A stretch of DNA of 21,914 bases from Podochytrium sp. JEL0797 (GCA_027596195.1 JADGJG010000380.1:1-21914); one strand, 5' to 3'; shown: positions 9,569-19,252, counted from the stretch's first letter. The notes: generated by a model not told the origin, from the sequence alone. Translations and numbers: made by a program.

Positions 9569-11032
9569 TTACGCGTTCTTCACAAAGTCGATTCCCTTCT
9601 GGATGTTGGTCTTGAGCTCTGGGATGCAGGCAGCCAACAGAGTCTTCTCGTACTCGTTCATGGCGGGAACTGGGAAGATCTTGTGGACTCCCTCCGGCTG
9701 AAGAGAAATCATTCATGAGTTTGCGACCAAAAACTGAACGAAACAAACAAAACACTCACGCCGAATTCGACAACGGTAGAGAAGTACTCGACTCCTGGCA
9801 CAGCGTCCGACTTGACAAAAGTGCACTCCTTGACTCCCGACTTCTTGCCCACAACAGCATCGAGAAGGGAGTTGGCGAAACGCGCACCAGCGTACGCCAT
9901 CGAGAGGGTCGCGGAACCAGCACCGTCCTTGGCCTTCACTACCTCGTCTCCTCCAAACTGGATTCGCTGAGTAAGCGCCTTGACCTCGTCGTCGGTGTAT
10001 GAGTGCGAAGTTCCGGACAAAATCGGGATGATGGTGACGCCAGAGTGTCCACCAATGACTTGGACTTCGGTTCCCTGGACAGACACGTTCTTGGATCCAG
10101 ACACGAAGGTGTTGGCGCGCACAATGTCGAGGGAGGTGACTCCAAACAACTTGCGTGGGTCAAAGACGCCGGCCTTTTTGAGGACCTCGGCAAAGATTGG
10201 AACGGTGCTGTTGACGGGGTTGGAGATGACGCAGATCAAGGCGGTTGGGCAGTGACTATAGAAGGGATAGGAGATTAGAAAATCGGCGAAAAAGAGAGAA
10301 TCCGGGGCACGTGGGCGCGTCAGGCCATGTGGCGCTTTGTACGAAAAAATGCTTACGCAGCGATCCCGGTGGCGACTAATGATGAGAAAGCAACCAAAGG
10401 AGAGAGAGAAATAACATGTCAGCAATGAATAAGAATGGGTCAATAGAAATACGCACGGTTCTTGCAGATCCCGGCGTTAATGTTGAACAGGTCGTCACGG
10501 GTCATGCCGGGCTTTCTGGGGACTCCAGCCGGGATGATCACCAACTTGCAGCCAGTGAGGGCGGCAGCGAGCTCATCGTTGCCTTTGAAACCCGTGACCT
10601 GGGAAAGCCAAGCACGTTAATTCCGGAACTTGCAAAGATGACAGAAGGCGATCACTCGGTTACCTGGGCGGGCGTGTTGATGTGCGAGAGATCGGCGGCA
10701 ACACCAGGCGTGTTGACGATATCGAAGAGCGCGAGCTCAGACACGAGTGGATTCATCTTCATCAAGAGAGAGAGGGGTTGGCCGATACCGCCGGCAGCTC
10801 CGAGAATGGCGACTTTAGTCTGTAGCGATCAGCATTGTTAGTGGTTGTGATCAACGCGGGGGTGTGAGGGAAGCCGGGTGATCGCGGAAGAATCCGGGTC
10901 AGCCGCACCATTTTTGCAATGTTTTTTCCAGCTAACTTTTCCTTCGAAGGAGCGAGGTGCAATACGGGTGGCACCCTTGGAGTCGACAGGCAGGAATCAA
11001 AACGGGACAGAAAGGGACTCACATACCTTCAT
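9569..11032 (-). CDS. NAD-dependent malate dehydrogenase
   Basis: Interconverts malate and oxaloacetate. Exons in transcription order: 11027-11032, 10664-10819, 10457-10598, 10357-10375, 9760-10255 and 9569-9697, giving 315 residues. Exon 4 is 19 nt. The NAD-binding loop is [10 protein letters not shown] (9-18). Substrate-binding Args lie in [13 protein letters not shown] (about R82 and R88). [13 protein letters not shown] is typical of the family, and the catalytic pair is D151 (SLDIVRAN) with H178 ([13 protein letters not shown]). The sequence is of the mitochondrial/bacterial type, but no targeting peptide is encoded in this model and the C-terminus (KNA) is not a peroxisomal signal. The first exon is uncertain: ATG-AAG before a GTATGT donor (207-nt intron), or a lone ATG at 10909-10911 before GTGCGG (89-nt intron). 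Both join in frame at 10819, where CACTAAC forms a good branch site. Confidence 0.93.
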
Positions 11033-11223
11033 GTTCACTTTTCAGTTTCGATGAGAAATGAAAAAAAGATACCCCGTTTCTGTATTCAGATGCAGAAATG
11101 AGCAGACATGAATACTGAACTCGCGATTGTCTGCATTCGCGTGCATTTGGTTGTTTGTGACGGTTGAGGTTTCCAAGAGTTTTTGGACGCGCAGGCATTG
11201 CCAAAAATCTCCAAAAAACAAAC
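11033..11223. promoter_or_regulatory. 191-bp divergent promoter between MDH and RPN5
   Basis: Both start codons face outwards from this spacer, so it must hold the 5' UTRs and promoters of both genes. No TATA box is obvious. If MDH really starts at 10911 the spacer would be about 310 bp. Confidence 0.4.
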
Positions 11224-13198
11224 ATGGAGGCCACACCCAAAGTCGAGAAGGACTTCAGCGCCCTTGTCGATGTCCAACTGCCGCTTGCTGAAGCCATGGC
11301 CAAGGTAACACTTCTTGCGGGGGATCGCGGGGGGATCCACGCCCTGGTGGGGGGCCTAGCTAATGGTATTTTTTGACCAGGCCGGAAAACTCGTCGAGGC
11401 CCTGGAGTCGCTTGCCGTGCTTGAGAAGCAGACGCGAAACGTAACTTGTGCCTTCGAATTGTCCCTGGGCTGGATCCACTTGTCTAACGCGAATGCGGAT
11501 CCCTTCCTTACAGTCTGCCGACGGCGTGTCCAATGCCCGCATTCTCGTTGCCAACGTCAAGATGTGCCACCAGGCGGGCGACTGGAAGCTCCTTGGGGAG
11601 CGCGTAGTGCTGCTGTCCAAGAAGCACGGATTGCTGAAGGCGGTGCGTTTGTTGATGTTGCCGTCGAAACCATTTCTCCATCTCATGCATCCACCTCCCG
11701 ACCCTTAGGCCGTCACCAAAATGATCCAGGAAGCCACTGCCCTTGTGGAAAAGACCCGCAACCTTGCCACAAAGTTGGAGCTGATTGACACCCTCCGCAC
11801 GGTCACGGACGGAAAGGTACCAAATCCCCAAGTGACACTTATCCAACAGTTCGTTTAACCCTGGTCTCTCTCAGATCTTTGTCGAAGTCGAGCGCGCCCG
11901 TTTGACCCGCATTTTGTCCAAAATTCGCGAGGACGAGGGCAAAATTGCCGAAGCGTGCGATATTTTGATCGACTTGCAGGTGAGAGTCGAGGAAGCGGTT
12001 GTTGCAAAAATCTTGGTGATATATTGACGCATGTTTCCGTTGTTGGCAGGTCGAGACGTTCGGATCCATGGAGAAGAGGGAAAAGACGGAATTCATTCTC
12101 GAGCAAATGCGTCTTTGCTTGGCAAAGAAGGACTTTTCGCGCGTTCAAATTACGAGCAGAAAGATCAGTTTGAAGTTTTTCGAAGACCCTGTTCAACATG
12201 TTCGTATGATTTTTGTTTGGTTGCGGGGTGTGGTGCTCACAACTCGACCACAGGATTTGAAAGTCCGTTTCTACGAGCTTTTGATCCAATTCTCGACCCA
12301 CGAAAGCCAATTCCTCAATACCTGCAAGCACTACATGCACATTTACAACACACCGGCCATCAAGGAGAACGAGAAGGACTGTGCCAAGGTGAGACACGTT
12401 TGGGTTTGGGAATTTCGCTAACCTTTCTTTGCTACCAAGGCACTCCAAAACGCGGTCTTTTTCGTCATCCTCTCCCCTTACGACAATGAGCAATCAGACT
12501 TGATCCACAGAATTTACGATGACGCCAACTTGGCCAAGATGCCGTTGCTCAAGTGAGAACCAATTCTGCACTCCCAATACCGCTAATCGCATCACGCTAA
12601 ACCACCGTTTTTTCATTCGCAAAAGGGATCTCGTGAAATGCTTTGTGACAAACGAACTCGTCCGTTGGCCGAAGATTGAAGAAATTTACGGCCCGACTTT
12701 GAAAGCAACTGCAACGTTTGACAAATCTGAAGGCGGACAGGCGAGATTGAAGGCCTTGCATGACCGTGTGATTGAGCACGTGAGTCTTTTGTTTTGCTAC
12801 CTCCTTGGTTGTTGTTTCGGTTAACACGAATTCCGCTGCTTACAGAACATTCGCGTGATTGCCAAATACTACACCCGCATTTCTACCAAGAGATTGACTC
12901 AGCTGTTGGACCTGTCGGCGAACGTGCGTTGTCTTTTTTGCTCGCTTTTGCATATTCCACTCACACACACGATTTATAGGACGCCGAAGAAGTCCTTTCG
13001 AAACTCGTGGTCTCCAAAACGATCCACGCCAAAATGGACAGACCCGCGGGCGTCATCAACTTTGTGCCGCGCAAGTCGCCCAACTCGGTGTTGAACGAGT
13101 GGTCGTCCAACATCAACCAGCTGTTGGGGTTGATTTCGAAAACTACGCACTTGATTGCCAAGGAGGAAATGGTTGCTTCGATTACGGTCAAGAATTGA
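11224..13198 (+). CDS. RPN5: 26S proteasome regulatory lid subunit Rpn5 (PSMD12)
   Basis: PCI-domain subunit of the proteasome lid. Eleven exons: 11224-11304, 11381-11440, 11514-11642, 11709-11816, 11875-11979, 12050-12199, 12254-12388, 12440-12552, 12626-12779, 12846-12923 and 12980-13198. They encode 443 residues, matching the usual length of about 445. The helical-repeat N-terminal half includes [20 protein letters not shown] and RVQITSRKI. The middle has [10 protein letters not shown] and [20 protein letters not shown]. The PCI and C-terminal part shows [39 protein letters not shown] and the final helix with [14 protein letters not shown]. The introns are 51-76 nt. The donor after exon 6 is the uncommon GTTCGT, also used in kinesin and TAF7. 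The stop TGA is only 78 nt before the TAF7 ATG on the same strand. Confidence 0.95.
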
Positions 13199-13276
13199 TG
13201 GAGGAGACGGGTGGGTGTTGGTGGAGAGAAAACAAAAAATCAACCCAAAAAAAAAACTTTTGCCAACTCGCCCACA

Positions 13277-14638
13277 ATGCAGCCGTCAAAAGTCAAGTTC
13301 AAGCGCGAAACAGCCGAAACCAAAGAGATCCTCCCCCCCGTCGAAGAGCACCTCATCCTGCGGGTCCAGAACGCTCCGTTGGCGTCGAAACTGAAAGAAA
13401 TTGCTCAAAAGCGGGAACCGCTCGACCACCTTTCGATCCTCATGTCGGGTAAAACCTGCCCGAATCCATACACTCTGGACCTTTTTGATCCTCAATGTGT
13501 TGCTTTGAAGGACCGAGGAAAGGCTCGCTGCAGTTCAAAAACGACAAGTACGCCGCGACGCTCGTGGACCTTCCGTGCATTATTGAGTCGCAAAAGACGT
13601 GGGATAATCGGCAGTTGTACAAGATTTGCGATATATCTCAAGTGCGTTCAAGTGTGGGGGGTTATTGGAAGTGGCGGCGGGGAGAGAGGGGAATCTGAAC
13701 TCGAAATTGTAGATGCTCGTTGTGGCTGAATCCCCTGACGCTCCCGCCGTAACGCAAGAGACAACGGACGAATACGTGTGGCCCCATGGAATCTCGGCGC
13801 CGTTGCATTTCGTACGGAAACGGAGGTTCCGAAAGCGCATTTCGAAACGGGTTCGTTGGCCATCTTTTGACTCGTCCACCCGGCCCCCATCACCTGTTTC
13901 TGACTCCTTTTTTCTGGGTATATTGCCAGGCGATTGAAAATGTTGAGCGGGAGGTCGAGAGGTTGTTGAAAGCTGATGCGGAGGCGATTGAAATCCAACG
14001 CGGTAAAAACATCATTCTCCCTCGATGGGGGGTCTCCCCATTCACATTCTCTTCGTCTGGTTTCCTCACTTTACGAATTCAGAAATGGTTGACATGGCGC
14101 CCGACCAAGAAGACGAAGATGAAGACGGCCAACACTCCGCCAACGGAAGCAACGCGGGCATGTCCGATCTCGACGACATCGCCGCCGAGATTGAAGACGC
14201 GGTGGAAGATTTCGAGGAAGAAGACGAGGAAAGCGATGAAGAGGAGGAGCTTGTGGAAGATGAGCAGCCGGAGGTTGTGCATCGGGAGGAGGATTCGGAT
14301 GAAGATGGTTTGTTTTTTGTTGGTTTGCTATGGGAGGACTTTTTTTTATTGACCAAGGTCCATTTTCAGATGCGGAGGATGAAGAGCTGCGAGAATTGCG
14401 TGAAGAGATTGAGGAGATGGAAGAAACGATTGCTGAGAGGGAACAGCAAGTGCAGGAACAGATGAATCCAATCATGAAGGTGAAAACACCCCCCCCCCCC
14501 CCCGCGCCTCGTCGTTTTTCTGACGCGTTTCGTTTTTTTTCTTCCACCAAACAGGCTCGTTTCGAGGGCATCGTGCGGAAACTCAAGGAGGAGCTCACCA
14601 AGAAACGTGCAGCTTACGCGGTTCTCAAGGATAGTTAA
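13277..14638 (+). CDS. TAF7: transcription initiation factor TFIID subunit 7 (TAF7)
   Basis: TFIID subunit acting in RNA polymerase II initiation. Exons 13277-13448, 13523-13641, 13713-13850, 13930-14002, 14083-14307, 14370-14479 and 14555-14638 encode 306 residues. The N-terminal TAFII55 domain is clear: EEHLILRVQ, ATLVDLPCIIESQKTW, LYKICDISQMLVV, then YVWPHGISAPLHFVRKRRFR, matching the family's WxHGIT-LPLKNVRKRRFRK block. Next comes EREVERLLKADAEAIEIQ. The C-terminal part is a long Asp/Glu-rich stretch (about residues 190-255) and a coiled coil (ELREEIEEMEETIAEREQQV), as in animal TAF7. Intron 6 holds a run of 15 C (14489-14503). The start ATG is the first in frame and lies 78 nt after the Rpn5 stop, so the promoter must be very short or lie within RPN5. 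Confidence 0.93.
14489..14503 (+). repeat. 15-C homopolymer in TAF7 intron 6
   Basis: Uninterrupted C run 9 nt after the GT donor. It resembles the C runs at the contig start and suggests that intronic C/G homopolymers are common in this genome. Confidence 0.9.
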
Positions 14639-14836
14639 AGCGGAATCGAGGAGATGGGAAATTTGAAAATTGTAAAATCTGTAATTCCTTTATAAAAACC
14701 AACTGTGAAGGACCTGTTTGCGGTGGGGTGGCACCACCTGGAGGCGGAAAGGAGTGACAAGGCCTCTGTGATTCTCATTGTTCTCCAGCCACACACAGAG
14801 ATTTACATTAGACCCGGTTAATTAGAAAAAAGCACA

Positions 14837-15895
14837 ATGAAAAACGCCGCCATCAAACCACGATGCCTCAAGGGCAACTGGCTCGAACAAGACGTGGCTG
14901 AAGAAGACGAGTTAATGGTATGCCGTTTTTTATTTTTTGGAGCATGAACGGGGTGGGGTGGGGTTCAGCCAAAACAAAAACTCAACGCAACCCTCCCTCA
15001 GACTTTTATCCAAAAACGAAACAGTAACCGGCTCGTCTGGACATCCGCCTACACCCACCTCGCCAACCTCAACCAACCCATCCTCCCCACCCACCACCAC
15101 CACTCACCCGAACGCGATACCACCCCATCCTGGTTCCCCAACCCACCCCACAGCGAAAAAGTCCACACAACCACCATCCCACACGCCCTCTTCTCGGACC
15201 CATCCCGCCGAAACGGACACCTCACACCGTACCCACGCGTGCCGCCGCCCCCACCACCGCCGGTCACTGCTTTCAGGTTCGGACAACGCGTGGTGGTTGT
15301 GAACGAGGCGACTTCCCCATCAGAGGGAGGAATGGACGCGTGTTTGACGTATGACACGTGGGCGAGGATTGGGACGCGGTTTCGCGTGATGGTGAGTGGC
15401 ACGGGTGGTGATAACGCGAACCGTGCCGCTGTTTCACGTACCGTGTTTCGAATCGCGCCGTTTGATGAGCGGGAGCAAGACGGGGTATTAACGTATGGGA
15501 AACGGTTTCGCCTCGTCAAAGAGGTGTCGGGTCGCCCAGTAGCAGTCTGTTGCCCGGGGGTATCGACGGCGAATTTGCCGGGTGGTGGGGAGGCGAATCA
15601 GGCGTTGGTGTTGTCGGAGAATGTGGGGGGGATGGATTGTGCGTTTGTGTGTGTGGAGGGGGTGGTGGAGCAGAGGAGGAGTGCGGTGGTGGGTGGGGTT
15701 CATGCGAGGGCGGTGGTGCAAGGGGATGTGTTTCGGATCGCTTGTGTGGCTGGGAAGAGGGTTGTGGCGGCATTGAGGGAGAGGAGGTTGGCGACTTTGA
15801 TGGGTGGGGAAGCGGTGTGGTCTGTGGTTGGGGTGCAAGGGGTGGGGTATGCGGCGCCGAGTGCAAAGAATTGGCGGTTTGATTTGGTTGATTAA
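14837..15895 (+). CDS. CFAP161: cilia- and flagella-associated protein 161 (CFAP161)-like
   Basis: Axonemal microtubule inner protein in motile cilia. Two exons, 14837-14917 and 15002-15895, encode 324 residues (the human protein is about 300). The conserved N-terminus is GNWLEQDVAEEDELM followed by TFIQKR, matching the human GNWNED...EEELMKDFLEKR block. The SH3-like repeats are seen as FRFGQRVVVVNEA and VLTYGKRFRLVKE (human YGDKVMLVN and RYGQDFCL). A His- and Pro-rich insert (HHHH, then PPPPPPP at about residues 107-113) sits between the N-terminus and the first domain. Exon 2 is long and contains no intron, unlike neighbouring genes, and becomes GT-rich on the coding strand towards its end. 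Identification rests on family blocks, not on global similarity. Confidence 0.82.
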
Positions 15896-15916
15896 CGTCA
15901 AGTGCTTTGTTTGCTT

Positions 15917-15922
15917 ATTAAA
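15917..15922 (+). terminator. ATTAAA poly(A) signal for CFAP161
   Basis: ATTAAA, the common variant signal, 21 nt past the CFAP161 stop. Confidence 0.45.
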
Positions 15923-16259
15923 GAATTTAGAGATAATTGGAAGGGGTTTTAAGAGGTGGAGGAAATGTGTCACTGGCGCTACCCCATGGGCTCACATGTT
16001 GCCGCCTGCTTTGACGCTTTACTATTCTTACCGAAATGTGAGTTGTCGCAACAGAGAATACGATATTATTGTCTCTTCATAGACGCGCTCCAAATCTGGT
16101 TTGGAGACCCGCAAAAAACCCCCATGTCGAGCCCAAGTGTTCTCCCCAGCAATTCATTCCGACGAATATGGTTACGCGCGTGTGTGTGTCTCTTTTTCGT
16201 GTGTCCTTTCGTTTTATTTCCTTTTTGTTTCGGTTCAAAACAATCAGCGAAACGGAGAG

Positions 16260-16265
16260 TTTATT
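16260..16265 (-). terminator. AATAAA poly(A) signal for the SPF45-like gene
   Basis: TTTATT on the plus strand, 14 nt past the stop on the minus strand. Confidence 0.6.
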
Positions 16266-16279
16266 GTGCAAAAAAAAAT

Positions 16280-17814
16280 TCAAGGTTTCAAATTCCCCGC
16301 GTCGAAGCGCGATTCGTCAAAATAAACGGCCGAAATGTTGCGACCGCCAAAAAACCTGCCATCCATTTTCGATTTGGCTGTGGGGTAAAAAAAAACGGAG
16401 TCAATGAAATATCCCGTGTAGAATCGCTTACGCGCGACACTATACGCCGCGTCAACGCCGCATCACACCCCGTCGCATGACACCGCACGTCGCATGACAC
16501 AGCACGAATGCGCTCCAACCAAAAAAAAAACTGTGTACCCACTCACCTTCCACAGCAGCCTCCAAGTTGCGAAACTTGACAAAAATGCGTACAGCCTCGT
16601 CCTCCCGCACAGTCTGCCCGCCTCTGACTTCAAAAACGCGCACTTTTTCAACCTCCCCAAACTTGCAACACTCCCCAGCCGTCTCGCTTTCCAAATCGTC
16701 GTCCACTTCGCCCGGCCCGACCATATTGAGGAGCAACACCACCCGCGTCGGGGGTTGAAGGTCGTGTCGTCGTTGTGAATCGAGAAGGTCGGGTAATTTG
16801 GAGGCGACACGCGATTTTAGCATTTCGAGACGTTTTTGGAGGGCAGCGTCTCCGGAGGAGGTTGGTGGTTGGGCAGCGTAGGGGTGGACGGGAGGTGGTT
16901 GGGATGTGGGAACGGATGACATTTGCATGCGTCGTAGGTACGCGTCGTCGCCCGATTCGTTGACTTGGATAATGGATGCCGGAGCCGCAGCGGGGCGGGA
17001 TGGTTGTTGTTGCTGAAGGAGAGCCGTGTTGAGAGGAATCCCATCCACGTCTTCATCATCCTCCTCCTCCTCACTTTCCTCCTTCCTGTCTGTTTTTGTT
17101 GAGAGAGTTTTCGCAACGGGAGGGAGGAGGGGGGACCGGTTTTAGAATCGACACGCATATCAAAAGAAGCCGGCAGAGAGAGCAAGGATTCGCAAACCAT
17201 GAGAAACACCACTTTGGTTGCTGTTTTGATTCAGAAGGAGGGCGGGTGGTTGCGAAAGGCGTTGGTGGGTGGACGCGAGTGAATCGATGGAGTTGGATTC
17301 TGACAGACGCGACTGGGATGTGGTTGTGGGTTGGTCCTTGATGTGAGGCATTTTGCGGGCGAGTTTTCGTCTTATTTTGCGGTCTCTGACGAGGAGGTCG
17401 AATTCGTTTGGTTTGTTTGGATCTGTGATTATTTGAGTACTTGCTTATTCTATAAAAATAGCTCACCGTACTCGTCGTCCTTGTCTGTCTTTTGTACTTG
17501 GATGCGTTGCGGAGTTGGCGGCGGCGCGTTTCGCTTTGACAAAGACTGGGCTAGCGACGGCGCCAGCGACGCCGCCGCTGAAAAAGACGCCACGGCGCGG
17601 TGCGGCAAAGGCGCCGCGCGTTTGCGCACTGCTGGCGCAAGTTTGCGTGCCGCAGCAGACCAGCCAACTGTTTCTAATTAAGTAGTAATCAAGAAACCAA
17701 TGAAACAAGCCACCCACCTGGCACCGCCGCTGCCTTGTCGCTGGTGCTTGCTGCTGCTGCTGCCGCTTCGCCCGCTGCCTCAACGCCTGTCGAAAAGTCG
17801 TAGAGTCCTGACAT
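16280..17814 (-). CDS. SPF45/RBM17-like splicing factor with C-terminal UHM
   Basis: Nuclear alternative-splicing factor family. Exons in transcription order: 17718-17814, 17467-17673, 17198-17422, 16547-17089 and 16280-16377, giving 389 residues. The N-terminus MSGLYDFSTGVE and then VGWSAAARKLAP resembles SPF45 (SLYDDLGVET, GWSKNFKLLQ). DDEYDPNKPNEFDLLV at about 99-114 matches the family's DEYDP..PNDYE. A SGDDAYLRRMQMS motif follows. The UHM-type RRM covers about 291-375: RVVLLLNMVGPGEVDDDLES, the acidic helix, EDEAVRIFVKF, and the RXF loop in MDGRFFGGRNISAVYFDESR. No G-patch is visible between them. Introns 1 and 2 are only 44 nt. The end of exon 3 (CAT-G before GTTTGC at 17197) is the least certain junction; two nearby donors would also keep frame. 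Confidence 0.85.
16472..16505. repeat. two tandem 17-bp repeats in SPF45-like intron 4
   Basis: GTCGCATGACACCGCAC at 16472-16488 is followed directly by GTCGCATGACACAGCAC at 16489-16505, with one mismatch. They lie in the longest intron of the gene (16378-16546, 169 nt). Confidence 0.85.
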
Positions 17815-17838
17815 GCGTTTTTTTCGAAAGAAAACAAA
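17815..17838. promoter_or_regulatory. 24-bp spacer between divergent start codons (SPF45-like / PIG-Y)
   Basis: The ATG of the SPF45-like gene ends at 17814 and that of PIG-Y begins at 17839. The spacer is A/T-rich with T and A runs (GTTTTTTTCGAAAGAAAACA). Transcription of both genes must begin inside this spacer or inside the opposite gene, so leaderless or mutually overlapping transcripts follow unless an upstream non-coding exon exists. Confidence 0.6.
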
Positions 17839-18130
17839 ATGGCCCACGACCGCATCGCAGTCTCACGATACCTGTTTGCTGCCACGGCAGTCTACTTTTC
17901 CCTGTCCATGTACGCCCTCGTCATAAGCAAGATCCTGCCCGAACACTGGGCTCAAGGAAAGGTAATGGACTTTGAAGCCATTTGCCCATCCTCATATTCA
18001 CAAACAGATCCTGCGTGCAATCAGAGACGACAACCACTACTGCTACATATTACCTATGCTTCCGCCCATATTGCTCTTCTTTGTCTTTTTCAACTGGATG
18101 GGTCTGAAGCTGCACAGTCACAACGCATGA
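17839..18130 (+). CDS. PIG-Y/ERI1-like subunit of the GPI N-acetylglucosaminyltransferase
   Basis: Two exons, 17839-17961 and 18008-18130, joined by a 46-nt intron, give an 81-residue membrane protein, close to the 71 residues of human PIG-Y. Two hydrophobic spans are seen: YLFAATAVYFSLSMYALVIS (11-30) and YILPMLPPILLFFVFFNW (54-71). The C-terminus FFVFFNWMGLKLHSHN matches the PIG-Y ending (FFHLWTWMGIKLFRHN). In the family it sits in the ER and supports the GlcNAc transferase that starts GPI-anchor synthesis. The reading frame of exon 2 is open only as far as the TGA at 18128-18130, and both hydrophobic spans are intact, so the small gene appears functional. Confidence 0.82.
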
Positions 18131-18315
18131 ATCTGGATTCTAGACCAGTTCCGTTCTTCGTACCAAACGCGTCCAATGTGTATACCAATCGCCCTTGTTT
18201 GGAGCTCCTTAATAAATTCGAAATCCGCATCCACTTCTGCACCCTGACCGAGGCGTAATTCCCTGATCAAAGGCACGACCCAAATGGTGTACACGAACCC
18301 GTCACTACCACCCAC
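18118..18315 (-). CDS. unidentified coding-like fragment overlapping the PIG-Y 3' end
   Basis: I do not recognise a family. The open frame reads DGFVYTIWVVPLIRELRLGQ, then AEVDADFEFIKELQTR and GIHIGRVWYEERNWSRIQIH, with balanced composition. An acceptor-like GTAG precedes DGF. Its stop at 18118-18120 lies inside the last PIG-Y codons, so real expression would give overlapping convergent coding ends. It may be a terminal exon of a lost minus-strand gene. No upstream exon could be joined. Confidence 0.2.
   Translation of the reverse strand: MGGSDGFVYTIWVVPLIRELRLGQGAEVDADFEFIKELQTRAIGIHIGRVWYEERNWSRIQIHAL
18211..18216 (+). terminator. AATAAA poly(A) signal for PIG-Y
   Basis: Exact AATAAA 80 nt past the PIG-Y stop. 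Confidence 0.45.
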
Positions 18316-18639
18316 TCAACCCCATTAACCCCCCCCCCCACCTAATCAACGAAAGAATTCGAAGCTCTAAACAAAAAATCGCGCGTCGAGGTGGAGAGAA
18401 ATCGCGAGATGAAAAAAAAAGACTGCATGGCAAAGTGCAATGATGGGCTTGCGAAAGAACGCGGGTGTTGCGGACGGACTTGGAGAATCTGCTGTACAAT
18501 TCGTTTCTCGAAACCTCCGGCTGAACGCCAACATGATAGAAATTTGGAAAAGGCAATTAATTCCCCCCTCCTCCCCCTTCATTTTTCCCCCCCTTCTCCA
18601 CACTCCTCTATTGTCAATATCGAAAGAAAGGACACTAGC

Positions 18640-18899
18640 TTCGAGGGGGGACCACTCGCGTCTTTAAAGCCGTTGTCCACGTCACAGACTCCTCCCACGT
18701 TGATTTCATTCTCGAAGGGCATCGCGTCTTTAACGGTCCTGAGCGGCCGGTGCTTTTAGCCTCGACGGCAATCGGGAACGAAACTGTCGCCATCACCTAC
18801 AGATCTGAGGAGTTGGACAACTTTCTCAAATCATTCTCCGTAAACCGCACCGGGCGGTGTTATCACAAAATGCCCAGCACTTCAAGGCGAATGATGACG
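18640..18899 (+). pseudogene. possible relic exon, faintly Rad9-like
   Basis: An open frame after an ACTAG acceptor-like site reads TTRVFKAVVHVTDSSHVDFI, then EGHRVFNGPERPVLLAS, ETVAITYRSEELDNFLKSFS and STSRRMMT, ending at a good GTGAGT donor (18900). The pattern of a hydrophobic 'EF+AVV' helix followed by PxRP resembles the end of the second PCNA-like domain of the checkpoint clamp protein Rad9, where the acidic tail would come next. The roughly 200 residues that should precede it are absent, and the region downstream does not continue in frame. Could equally be an unrelated fast-evolving gene. Confidence 0.25.
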
Positions 18900-19246
18900 G
18901 TGAGTCGCATTTTGTACTCGTAGCTCAGATTCATTTTTTCTGATGGCTGTCAAAATCCAAATCGCACATTCAACGTCCCCTTCTTCCTTCGGACCCCGTT
19001 GAAGGAAATGAGAAAGAAAGTTTGCTTGTCCTTGACAAGGTCTCCCCCCTGTCAGAATAGATCTGGCCGATTTCAAAAGCCGATACGGAACTCGACATCA
19101 GCAGCGATGATTCGGAAAGTGAAGACGAAGCTCGGTCTCTCAATGTTCGTCAGGTACGGTAAAACACAGTTGATTCGAAAGCAATGAGTCATCGTGTTGG
19201 ACATTCTGATTCTCCGCCCTTCAAAGCTACCAAAACAAGAAACTAG

Positions 19247-19252
19247 TTTATT
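19247..19252 (-). terminator. AATAAA poly(A) signal for the promethin-like gene
   Basis: TTTATT on the plus strand, 119 nt past the stop on the minus strand. Confidence 0.45.

Larger units (their letters stand above)
15896..16279. other. convergent spacer between CFAP161 and the SPF45-like gene
   Basis: 384 bp between two converging stop codons. It holds ATTAAA (15917-15922) for CFAP161 and AATAAA on the minus strand (16260-16265) for the SPF45-like gene. The small open frames here have no family resemblance. I see no RNA gene or repeat. Confidence 0.6.

Noticed and set aside
11855..12493. 212-aa minus-strand open frame
   Set aside because: Antisense of RPN5 and spans its introns; no recognisable domain.
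14700..14836. Possible RNA gene between TAF7 and CFAP161
   Set aside because: A GGTGGCACCACC palindrome is present but there is no tRNA cloverleaf or snRNA-type motif.
15488..15973. 161-aa and 116-aa minus-strand frames rich in His and Pro
   Set aside because: They are the complement of the GT-rich end of CFAP161 exon 2; the strand composition explains the bias.
15956..16480. 174-aa plus-strand open frame after CFAP161
   Set aside because: It runs through the convergent spacer and antisense to the last SPF45-like exon, with poor composition and no motif.
18367..18603. Minus-strand frame with slight J-domain-like spacing (FYHVGVQPEVSRNELYSRF)
   Set aside because: Lacks the HPD motif and the rest of the J domain, and the opposite strand is equally open. 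Treated as chance.
18999..19187. 62-aa basic plus-strand frame
   Set aside because: It is out of frame with the acidic Ser/Asp stretch that looks more like real coding sequence, and no family is recognised.
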